This document shows positions 26,013-32,752 of a DNA stretch of 64,000 nt, piece after piece. The stretch covers positions 248,001-312,000 of the forward strand of contig CAVSND010000019.1 of NCBI GenBank assembly GCA_963729215.1. Reading direction: 5' to 3'. The notes under the pieces are model-generated. The model worked only from the letters and a program-made list of their open reading frames with translations, was not told where the DNA came from and did no database searches. Made by a program: the position numbers and the translations under genes. This stretch comes from CAVQJU01 sp963729215 (lineage in GTDB: Bacteria > Acidobacteriota > Vicinamibacteria > Vicinamibacterales > CAVVIG01). Within the stretch, counting starts at the first letter, position 1. The number at the start of each line of letters is the position of its first letter.

Positions 26013-26882
26013 CTAGTGCGTGCGCATCGCGAGGATCGCCACGCCACCCGGGACGAAACCCGGCGTCAGCGTCCACATTTTCCGGCCGTGCACCGTCACG
26101 GTGCGCCCGGCGATGACGCCCACCGCGGAGCCAAAGACCACGTCGCTGACGTTGTGCACGTTGTCGTGGAGTCGCGACGCGGCGACGTATGAGGCGATCC
26201 CGTACCCGATCGCAGCGCCCTTCCACCCGAGATGGCGTTCAATCACCGTCGCGGCGGCAAACGTCGCCGCTGCGTGGCCGGACGGAAACGACTGGAAGTT
26301 GCTGCCGTCCGGACGCTCGCGATGCGTCGCGAACTTCAGCGGCTGGACGATCAGCTCCGCGATGATTTGCGCGCGAAGCAGGTCCATGCCCAGATGCGAG
26401 ACCTTGGGCTTGTCGAAGATGCGTCCGTACGCGTATGTGCCGATCGAGAGCGCCAGTTGCTCCGGCGTGTTGCCGTAGTACTTGGCGGGCGCGAACACGT
26501 CGTCGACGACATCGTAGTGGCTTCTGAGCCGCACGTTGAACGTCTGATCCCACGGATGGACCGCGGCCGCGGCTCCGCCGCCGATGGCGGCGATGTAAGC
26601 GTTGGGTGGTGATGGCAGATTCTTGATGTCGAGCCACAAGCCGCTGAACAGCGCATGAATGCCGGTATGAGGCGGCGTCGGAGGCCTCTCCGGATCGTCA
26701 GCGCTGCCTCCGACGTCCGGCACGGCGCCGGGCGGTTCGTCGAGAGCTGCCGCGATCTGCGGTGTCTGCGTCTGCGGATCTTCTGCGGCAGACAGCGCAT
26801 CGGCCGGGACCACGGGTTCGATGTCCCTGCTGTCAGGTTGCCCGTTCAGCGCCAACACGGCGAGGGCAACAGCCAAAAGCAT
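26013..26882 (-). CDS. Secreted PAP2-type phosphatase
   Basis: Acid phosphatase / phosphatidate-phosphatase superfamily protein of 289 residues, with a short leader (LLAVALAVLALNGQ) and a proline-rich spacer to about residue 75. The three PAP2 motifs are present: KFATHRERPDG (motif 1, K...RP), SFPSGHAAATFAAA (motif 2, PSGH) and SRLHDNVHNVSDVVFG (motif 3, R, H, D). The hydrophobic segments are few, so it is likely a periplasmic or membrane-associated form acting on lipid phosphates such as undecaprenyl pyrophosphate, which would serve the polysaccharide and cell-wall pathways. The substrate is inferred only from the family. Confidence 0.88.
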   Translation of the reverse strand: MLLAVALAVLALNGQPDSRDIEPVVPADALSAAEDPQTQTPQIAAALDEPPGAVPDVGGSADDPERPPTPPHTGIHALFSGLWLDIKNLPSPPNAYIAAIGGGAAAAVHPWDQTFNVRLRSHYDVVDDVFAPAKYYGNTPEQLALSIGTYAYGRIFDKPKVSHLGMDLLRAQIIAELIVQPLKFATHRERPDGSNFQSFPSGHAAATFAAATVIERHLGWKGAAIGYGIASYVAASRLHDNVHNVSDVVFGSAVGVIAGRTVTVHGRKMWTLTPGFVPGGVAILAMRTH

Positions 26883-26999
26883 TCAGCATTACGTCCAAAA
26901 GTAGTGCCACGAAGCGGCTTCGGAGCTAGGGTGACTCTTCCTTTGGCCGGCGCAGCTCTTGCACACATCGGGCGGGAAGATTCATACATGGAGGCGTTA

Positions 27000-27683
27000 A
27001 TGCGTCAGGTAAGTTGGGTGACCGCGGCATTGTTCATCGGGGCGATAGCTGTTCCGGCGGCCGTCACGAAGTCTCAGGCAAACCGGCTCCGCGAGGCCGC
27101 CATCGTGCTGCACGAGATCCACAAGGCCCCTGATCGGGACATTCCAAACGATCTCTGGGCGAAGGCGGAGTGCATCGCCGTGTTTCCCTCCGTCAAGAAG
27201 GCGGCATTCATCATCGGCGGCGAGTACGGCAAGGGTGTCATCAGCTGCCGGCACGGTGCGGACTGGAGCGCGCCGGCGTTCATGATTCTTCAGAAGGGGA
27301 GCATCGGGTTCCAAATCGGCGGCGAGGCGGTGGACCTGGTGCTGCTCGTCATGAACGACCACGGAATGAACCGGCTGCTCCAGGACAAGGTGGCGCTCGG
27401 CGGCGAAGCGTCGGTGGCCGGCGGACCGGTGGGCCGCGATGCGCGGGCGATGACCGATGCCCAGCTGAAAGCGGAAATCCTCTCGTATTCCAGGTCGCAG
27501 GGTCTGTTCGCCGGCCTGGACGTGAGCGGCGGTGTGATCATGCCGGATCGCGACGACAACCGCGACCTGTACGGCGCTGATGTGTCGCCGCGGGACATCC
27601 TCGTGGATAAGCGCGTCAGCACGCCGGAGGAAGCCAGCGGCTTCATCTCCGCGCTTCGCCGCAACGTCCCTCCTGGGGAATAG
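27000..27683 (+). CDS. Lipid-binding SYLF-domain (Ysc84-like) protein
   Basis: A 227-residue protein with a leader (VSWVTAALFIGAIAVPAAV) and the SYLF/Ysc84 domain: AECIAVFPSVKKAAFIIGGEYGKG near residues 55-80, SAPAFMILQKGSIGFQIGGEAVDLVLLVM, then LLQDKVALGGEASVAGGPVGRDA and a closing EILSYSRSQGLFAGLDVSGGVI. SYLF domains bind phosphoinositide-type lipids in eukaryotes; bacterial members are secreted or envelope proteins of unclear role. ATG 27000 is chosen because GGAGG lies at 26990-26994, six bases upstream; an in-frame ATG at 26988 would overlap that site. Confidence 0.88.
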   Translation: MRQVSWVTAALFIGAIAVPAAVTKSQANRLREAAIVLHEIHKAPDRDIPNDLWAKAECIAVFPSVKKAAFIIGGEYGKGVISCRHGADWSAPAFMILQKGSIGFQIGGEAVDLVLLVMNDHGMNRLLQDKVALGGEASVAGGPVGRDARAMTDAQLKAEILSYSRSQGLFAGLDVSGGVIMPDRDDNRDLYGADVSPRDILVDKRVSTPEEASGFISALRRNVPPGE

Positions 27684-27745
27684 GTCTTCGTTCGGCCAGA
27701 TCGGAAACGGGCGCCGCTCATAGCTGATATGAGTGGCGCCCGTTT

Positions 27746-27967
27746 TCATTCCCGGCTGATGCCGTGGCCTTTGAGTTTGTTCAGGAGCGTCTTGTAACTG
27801 ATTCCCAGCAGCAGCGCGGCCTTGCGCCGATTCCAGTGGACGCGATGAAGCGTCGGGATGATCAGGTCGCGTTCAGCTTGGAGCATGGCGGCCTTCGCTC
27901 TTTCCGGGAAGCGACAGGACCGTTCCATCGCCGTTGTGCGCGGCCCTCGCCGGCGTAGGCGGCACAA
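27746..27967 (-). pseudogene. Orphan Fis-type DNA-binding domain, probable regulator remnant
   Basis: A 73-residue frame whose last 45 residues read like the C-terminal end of an NtrC-type sigma-54 regulator: AMLQAERDLIIPTLHRVHWNRRKAALLLGISYKTLLNKLKGHGI, given here in two pieces of the Fis helix-turn-helix (WNRRKAALLLGIS and YKTLLNKLKGHGI). No receiver or AAA+ domain is found upstream within the adjoining bases, where a plus-strand gene begins instead. It is either a remnant left by a deletion or, less likely, a free-standing small Fis-like protein. Its N-terminal 25 residues are Arg-rich and do not look coding. Confidence 0.6.
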
Positions 27968-28020
27968 CAGGACCTATCGGCGCGGGGTCGCGGCCCCGCG
28001 TCAGGGATTGGAGGGAAGTG

Positions 28021-28389
28021 ATGTCCACAACCATGTGGGCCGTGATCATCGCGACGATCGTGGTGCTGGCACTCCTGGTGCCCTACTTGATTCAGGAGAT
28101 CGAAAAAGGGAAGGCCCAGCGCCGCCCGGGCACCCCGGTGGGCGCGGGCGACACCCGCCCGGGCACGCCCAACAGTCCGGCGCCAGGCCAGCCAGACGGC
28201 CAGCCGGATCCGTACAGCGCACGCGCGCACGACGCTGACTCAGGCGGCTGGCAGGCCGCTGAACGCGGCCTGAACGCAAACGTCAAACGAAGAACGAAGA
28301 ACGAAGAAACATCGGGAGTATTCCTCGTTTTGCGTTTTACGTTCTACGTTCAGCGGTGTTGTCCAGCCGCTACTTCTCCCCGTCGATAG
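28021..28389 (+). CDS. Small single-pass membrane protein, end runs into a repeat
   Basis: ATG 28021 follows a good ribosome site (GGAGGGAAGTG). Residues 5-25 are one membrane helix (MWAVIIATIVVLALLVPYLI), then a Pro/Gly/Asp-rich soluble tail with PGTP and GQPD units. The last 35 or so residues are encoded by the inverted repeat at 28271-28353, so the natural stop may have been lost or displaced. No family is recognised. It could be a short membrane anchor or accessory protein; nothing in the context decides this. Confidence 0.5.
   Translation: MSTTMWAVIIATIVVLALLVPYLIQEIEKGKAQRRPGTPVGAGDTRPGTPNSPAPGQPDGQPDPYSARAHDADSGGWQAAERGLNANVKRRTKNEETSGVFLVLRFTFYVQRCCPAATSPRR
28271..28353. repeat. Inverted repeat, second copy of the CGTTTTGCGTTTTACGTTC family
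   Basis: The left arm 28271-28310 has tandem AACGAAG and GAACGAA units; the right arm 28324-28353 holds CGTTTTGCGTTTTACGTTC (28326-28344), identical over 19 bases to 5244-5262, and the bases before it (GTATT) also match. It lies between two convergent genes and may end transcription from both sides. Confidence 0.8.
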
Positions 28390-29152
28390 CCGCCGTCCAG
28401 ATATCGATTTCGTCTGGGGTCAGATGTCCTCTGGGCTCGACCCGCGCGTCGTCGTAGCACAGGGCGTCCAGGTCGTAGGCGTACTGCTCCCGCGACAGCA
28501 AGCGTTCCGTTACAGACGTGATCGCTGTGATCGTCGCGCTCCGCCGCAAGCCGTGACATCAGTCGGTCCGTCACCCAGCCGGGAATAAGGCATCTGCGGC
28601 CCGGATACACGAAACCGAACATGATGATGTGCGACAACAGCACCCGCCAGTGCGGTCCGAAGCGGTCGAGCAGGCGCTGCCAGTCGAGCGTCGGGCCAAA
28701 GCGGTAGAACAAGTGCAGGACATCGGCGCCATCGAATCGCTCTCGCTCCTGCACGAAGGCCTTTGACCAGATCATTTCCTCTGGAGGGGAAAGCTTGACG
28801 CCCATGCCGAGGATGTCCGCGCCGATCGCGTGTTCGAACCAGAGGTCGTCCACGACCGCCACGCCGTTGCCTGAGCTGAAAATGAGATCCACATACTCAT
28901 CGCCGCAGTGAACCTTGCCCAGCCAGTGAGGAAACCGCAGCTCGGCCGGATAGCCGGCGCGACGAAACAGATCGAGCGCGCGCTCGATATCGGCCTTGCG
29001 CAGGAACAAATCGAGATCCTTGGTCTGGCGGTCGATCCTCGTGTAGTAGCCGAGTGCCAGCGCGCCACCCACGAGAAAAGGAATGCCCGAGCATGACAGG
29101 CGTTCGAGCGCTTCGACATAAGACGCCGAGACGTCGCGGCGGCGGACGTCAT
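28370..29152 (-). CDS. Minimal nucleotidyltransferase-family protein, two frame breaks
   Basis: About 260 residues joined. The core is FLVGGALALGYYTRIDRQTKDLDLFL, the GG...D-x-D pattern of minimal nucleotidyltransferases that move NMP to a protein or small molecule (shown here in pieces: GGALALGYYTR and TKDLDLFL). Further parts are LIFSSGNGVAVVDDLWFEH and SPPEEMIWSKAFVQERERFDG. The start ATG 29152 overlaps the TGA of the upstream phosphoesterase (ATGA). The frame shifts after the first eight residues and again near 28525; past that point the frame ends ALCYDDARVEPRGHLTPDEID and TAAIDGEK. Toxin-like, AbiEii-type and housekeeping members exist in this fold; the pairing with a phosphoesterase is noted as a finding. 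Confidence 0.7.
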
Positions 29153-29883
29153 GAGGGCACCTGCACGCTGAAGACGCGAAACGGCAGGCGGTCCGGAAAC
29201 ATGCGGGTCAGCAGCGGCATGGACACGTTGTAAACAGGAACGCCGCCAGACGTTTTGCCCTCGGCCCGGCCCTGGTGGGCATGGCCGTGGACCACGAGCG
29301 TGACAGGGTAACGGTTGATCGGTTCTTCGAGCCGGCTCGAGCCCAGGAACGGATAAATCTCCGGCGGTTCGCCGTCCACGGTCTCCTGGACCGGAGCGTA
29401 GTGCATCAACGCCACGAGGCGATCCGTGCGCGCAGGCGCGTCAGGGCCTTCTCGAGTTTCAGTGCCTCTTCGACAGCCTCCCGGGCAAAATCCTTGAGGA
29501 CCGCCTCGCCCCAGGGAGCCAGGGCGCGCTTGCCGAAGCCGCCGCCAAACCCCTTCGCGCCCGCAATCCCGACACCGAGCACTTCGCACGCGTCGCCGTC
29601 GAGGACGCTGATTCCCGCTTCCCTCAGGACGTGCGCCACGTCCGCCTGTTTGGACGACTCGACATCGTGATTGCCCAGGACCGCGACGACCGGTATTCGC
29701 ACGGCGCTGAGCTCGCGCGACGAGCACGAGCGCTTCCTCCGGGAGGCCGTAGTCCGTGAGGTCGCCGGCAATCAGCAGCAGATCCGCGGCTTCTCTGATT
29801 CCGGAGAACAGTGGCTGGAACGCACCTTGAGACGTCTTGGTGCAGTGAAGGTCCGCGACGAGCGCAATGCGAACTGTGCCCAT
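29149..29883 (-). CDS. Calcineurin-like metallophosphoesterase, two compensating frame breaks
   Basis: A dinuclear-metal phosphoesterase of about 245 residues. The five metal motifs occur in order: IALVADLHC (D-x-H), LLIAGDLTDYG (GD), VAVLGNHDVESS (GNHD), ALMHYAPV (H) and LVVHGHAHQG (GHxH). The middle third, from near 29720 to 29425, is in a different frame from both ends, and the two shifts cancel, so the gene reads through once both are repaired. ATG 29883 starts right at the first motif. Its stop overlaps the start of the nucleotidyltransferase gene, so the two proteins are probably made together. The substrate (nucleotide, nucleic acid or phosphoprotein) cannot be told. Confidence 0.82.
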   Translation of the reverse strand: MGTVRIALVADLHCTKTSQGAFQPLFSGIREAADLLLIAGDLTDYGLPEEALVLVARAQRRANTGRRGPGQSRCRVVQTGGRGARPEGSGNQRPRRRRVRSARCRDCGREGVWRRLRQARPGSLGRGGPQGFCPGGCRRGTETREGPDAPARTDRLVALMHYAPVQETVDGEPPEIYPFLGSSRLEEPINRYPVTLVVHGHAHQGRAEGKTSGGVPVYNVSMPLLTRMFPDRLPFRVFSVQVPS

Positions 29884-29919
29884 GCCAAAGCACCAATTAG
29901 CAAACTCAACTGCCTGGAC

Positions 29920-30651
29920 TCAGTGAGCGCCGCCGCTGCGCGATGTGTCTTTGGCTGCGTAGAGGGCGCGGTCGGCTTCATCCACGAGGTGTGACGGTTC
30001 GATGTCCTCGAACTCGCCGCGTTCGAGCGTCACGACGCCGATGGATGCCGTCGTCGCCAGGCGATCGTTCCACCTGTGCTGACCGATTCGGCGGGACACT
30101 CGTTCCGCCAGTTGGACCGCGGCATTCCTGGTCGTATGCGGTGCGAGGATCATGAACTCGTCGCCACCCCAGCGGGCTCCGTAGTCGCTTCCACGCAGCG
30201 TGCTCCGAATCGCTGTTGCGACAGCCCGCAGGACTCGATCGCCGGCTGCGTGGCCGCCCAAATCGTTCACGCGCTTGAAGCCGTCGAGATCGATCATCAG
30301 GAGCGAGAGCGGCAGACCGTATCGGCGCGCGCGCTGCCATTCGGATTCGAGCCGGTTCTCGATCGCGCGCCGGTTGAGGAGGTTGGTGAGTGGATCGGTC
30401 GTGGCGAGCTGCCGCAGCACCTCTGTGCTGCGCCCGATCATGTATCCGAAGACGGTGACGGCAATGGCCGAGGCGATTGACACGTACGCGTACGTCGGCC
30501 CGTTGCGAATCAGCTCATCATGAAGGGAGGCAATCGGTTCAGACGCCAACCTGAGCAGCAGAAGCCCGGCCGGGACGACGACGGACGCAGTCGCTCCTCC
30601 GACGGCAGACGGAATGCGAGAGGGCAGCGACATGGGCCACGGCGAATGCAC
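29920..30651 (-). CDS. Membrane diguanylate cyclase (GGDEF)
   Basis: Makes cyclic di-GMP from two GTP. A 243-residue protein: two membrane segments at about 21-36 and 54-72 with a short outside loop, then a GGDEF domain from about residue 83 (LATTDPLTNLLNRRAIENRL). The active loop WGGDEF is at 161-166 and the product-binding I-site RGSD at 153-156, exactly five residues before, so feedback inhibition is expected. The end DEADRALYAAK is complete. There is no sensor beyond the membrane segments. A GTG at 30651 is the start; a minus-strand frame up to 30860 (RTGLPYAQQAMLWNARKLAK) could be a displaced N-terminus if a base was lost near 30650. c-di-GMP often controls exopolysaccharide, which fits the locus after 39 kb. 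Confidence 0.88.
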   Translation of the reverse strand: MHSPWPMSLPSRIPSAVGGATASVVVPAGLLLLRLASEPIASLHDELIRNGPTYAYVSIASAIAVTVFGYMIGRSTEVLRQLATTDPLTNLLNRRAIENRLESEWQRARRYGLPLSLLMIDLDGFKRVNDLGGHAAGDRVLRAVATAIRSTLRGSDYGARWGGDEFMILAPHTTRNAAVQLAERVSRRIGQHRWNDRLATTASIGVVTLERGEFEDIEPSHLVDEADRALYAAKDTSRSGGAH

Positions 30652-31119
30652 GGTGCATACCAGTCAGTCTCTACGCTCGCGCCAGCCGCATCGCCCCAGC
30701 GGATATCGTCGCCGAGTCCAGGGAGCAACCGTCTGAGCCCGAGATATTCGCTGCCGCCGACGCGTTTGGCCAGCTTCCTGGCGTTCCAGAGCATCGCCTG
30801 CTGCGCATAGGGCAGACCCGTTCGCTCGCGAGTGCCGCGGCCGTTCTGGCTGATGTCCATCGGCGGACGGCGAACCGGCCGACCAGTGTCAGCCTATGAA
30901 CAGTTCGCGGAACTGCACTGGGCTCGGATGTGAACAGCTTGACGTATCAGTGAAAGTCGCAGCCGGGGCAACGTTTGGCGAGATGTCGCCGCCCGGGATC
31001 GACTCCGTCCGCACGTCCTTGAGAGAAGGTTCCTGATTGAGAATTCGGAATGCGGTTTGCACTCGGAATCGGCGAATAGCTGAGCCGATCAATCCGAGTC
31101 ACAGACGGGAGAGGAGCCC
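30652..31119. other. Gap of about 470 bases between the cyclase and the DUF892 gene
   Basis: No convincing gene. A minus-strand frame at 30510-30860 has mixed codon use and no known family; it is either spurious or a displaced N-terminus of the cyclase. The divergent promoters of the cyclase and the DUF892 gene should lie here. The bases 31030-31100 carry a TCGGAAT / CGGAATGCGG / CTCGGAATCGG series of short imperfect direct repeats before the DUF892 start. Confidence 0.5.
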
Positions 31120-31635
31120 ATGGCGGGAAAACTTCACGACGCATTCATTGATGAACTGCGCGACGCCTACGACGCCGAGAAGCAACTGATCAAGGCGCTG
31201 CCCAAGATGGCGAAAGCCGCGACATCGCCTCAGCTGCGGGGAGCGTTCGAAGCCCACCTCAAGGAAACGCACGGGCATGTGCGACGGATCGAGGAGGTGT
31301 TCGAGAGCCTCGATGAAGCGATTCGAGGCAAGCATTGCGATGGTATTGCCGGCATCATCGAGGAAGGCAAGTCGGTCATGGAAGAGGACATCGACGACTT
31401 CACGATGGATGCCTGCCTGATTGCCGCCGGTCAGCGGGCGGAGCACTACGAGATCGCGGTGTACGGGACGCTCGTCGCATGGGCTCGGGACATGGGGCAT
31501 GCCGAGGCCGCGGATCTGTTGCAGGAAACGCTGGACGAGGAGAAGGCCGCCGATGCCAAACTGACGTCGTTGGCGGAAGGCGGGATCAACCAGCAGGCTG
31601 CCGACGCGGCGCATGCGCCGATCTCGGCGGTTTAG
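31120..31635 (+). CDS. DUF892 (YciE/YciF-type) ferritin-like protein
   Basis: A 171-residue all-helical protein of the YciF/DUF892 family, stress-linked with a ferritin-like four-helix fold. It opens LHDAFIDELRDAYDAEKQLIKALPKMAKAA, shown here in parts (FIDELRDAYDAEKQL). Candidate metal residues are in ELRDAYDAEKQ, HLKETHGHVRRIEEVF, AGQRAEHYEIAVYGTL and LLQETLDEEKAAD, i.e. the E...E..H repeat of ferritin-like proteins. A ribosome site (GAGAGGAG) precedes ATG 31120. Genes of this family often cluster with KGG and YtxH-like stress proteins, as here. Confidence 0.9.
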   Translation: MAGKLHDAFIDELRDAYDAEKQLIKALPKMAKAATSPQLRGAFEAHLKETHGHVRRIEEVFESLDEAIRGKHCDGIAGIIEEGKSVMEEDIDDFTMDACLIAAGQRAEHYEIAVYGTLVAWARDMGHAEAADLLQETLDEEKAADAKLTSLAEGGINQQAADAAHAPISAV

Positions 31636-31685
31636 CACGAGACGCCTGCGCTCTCTGCGGGCTCAGGCACGATTGGAGCAAGCGG

Positions 31686-31940
31686 ATGGATGAGTCGAGA
31701 CACGCGAACGGCAGCGGCTGGGTCATCGTGTCGGGAGCGGTGCTCGGAGGCGTGGCCTTCTATCTGCTCCAGACGCCGAAGGGTCGCGAGCTCTGCGATA
31801 CCCTGATTCGGGCGCTCGACGAATTTTCCCTGGAATGCCGGCGCTTTTCCCAGGCGGCCTCTCGCGCGGAGATCGCCGCCGCCGATGCCTGGCAGGCCAT
31901 TACTGTGCCCGGAAAAACGGGATACCGTTCCGGGGGGTGA
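31686..31940 (+). CDS. Small YtxH-like membrane protein
   Basis: An 84-residue protein with one membrane segment at about 11-28 (GWVIVSGAVLGGVAFYLLQ) followed by TPKGRELCDTLIRALDEFS and an amphipathic helix, the plan of YtxH-like stress proteins. It lies 50 bases after the DUF892 gene on the same strand. The assignment rests on length, the TPKGREL-type junction and the setting only. Confidence 0.6.
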   Translation: MDESRHANGSGWVIVSGAVLGGVAFYLLQTPKGRELCDTLIRALDEFSLECRRFSQAASRAEIAAADAWQAITVPGKTGYRSGG

Positions 31941-31986
31941 AGGCGTCCGTCTCAACTCGTGTACCCTAGGGGCAGACGGAGGCCCG

Positions 31987-32706
31987 ATGCGTTCGTGTCT
32001 GGTGCCGATTGCCCTTCTCGTCACTCTTATTCCCGCTGCCCGTCCAACCCTGCTCGGGGCCCCGGCGTTTCATCCGGCGAAGTATCGCGAGGGCGCGCTT
32101 CCTGAACTTCCACCGCCGACGGTTGTCGGCGGTGGAGAAGTCATGCTCGAGCTGGACGTCACGAGCACCGGCGCAGTACGAAACGCCAAGGCGTTGCGTA
32201 CGACACCTCCCTATACGGCAGCGTTGATTGCTGTGGCAAGGTCCTGGCGGTTCGTTCCAGCCGAGGTCGAGAACGAAAATCCGAACCCGTCGCCGGGCGA
32301 ACCCAGGTTCAAGCCCGTTGACTCCACCGTGCTCCTCGCGTCGGTCATCCGAGCGCCGTCGCTCGTCGGTCCGACTCTGGGCGATACGCCGCGGGACATC
32401 GGGTCGGAATCCGACACGACGCCGTTTCCCTTTTCAACGGTGATGCCGTTGTTCCCGCCGCGCGCCCGCGACGCGGGCATTGTCATGATCGAAACAACGG
32501 TCGACGCCGGCGGAATGGCGACCGGGACTCGAATCGTGCGATCCAGTTCCTCCTTCGACGAAGCGGCGCTCACCGCCCTGCGCCAGTGGAGGTTCCGGCC
32601 CGCGAGGATTCTCGGTTCGTCGGCGCCGACGCTGGCGTACGTCATCATGGAATTCCGCCAGCCGGCGCTTGGAGCGCAGCCGAGCGGGGCTCCGTCGCCG
32701 CGCTGA
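31987..32706 (+). CDS. Secreted protein with TonB C-terminal-type domains
   Basis: A 239-residue exported protein with a leader (LVPIALLVTLIPAARPTLLGA). Two regions look like the TonB C-terminal fold: a first about residues 50-100 (GEVMLELDVTSTGAVRNAKALRTTP ... ALIAVARSWRFVPAEV) and a second about 155-220 (MPLFPPRARDAGIVMIETTVDAGGMATGTRIVRSS ... AALTALRQWRFRPAR). Only the second has the full Y/F-P-x-x-A-x-x-x-G-x-V pattern. Unlike a true TonB it has no cytoplasmic membrane anchor followed by a long proline stretch. Such free domains are common in Acidobacteria; energy-transducer function is not shown. Confidence 0.75.
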   Translation: MRSCLVPIALLVTLIPAARPTLLGAPAFHPAKYREGALPELPPPTVVGGGEVMLELDVTSTGAVRNAKALRTTPPYTAALIAVARSWRFVPAEVENENPNPSPGEPRFKPVDSTVLLASVIRAPSLVGPTLGDTPRDIGSESDTTPFPFSTVMPLFPPRARDAGIVMIETTVDAGGMATGTRIVRSSSSFDEAALTALRQWRFRPARILGSSAPTLAYVIMEFRQPALGAQPSGAPSPR

Positions 32707-32752
32707 CGCGCGGCCGACCCGCCGGGTTAAGATTGCGCCCGCTGAGGTACAT

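Noticed and set aside
30510..30860. Minus-strand frame of 116 codons before the cyclase as a separate gene
   Set aside because: No family, mixed codon use, and it overlaps the cyclase start; kept only as a possible displaced N-terminus.
32669..32752. Longer start of the amidohydrolase overlapping the TonB-domain gene
   Set aside because: The added residues are Arg-rich and the Tat leader begins after ATG 32753.
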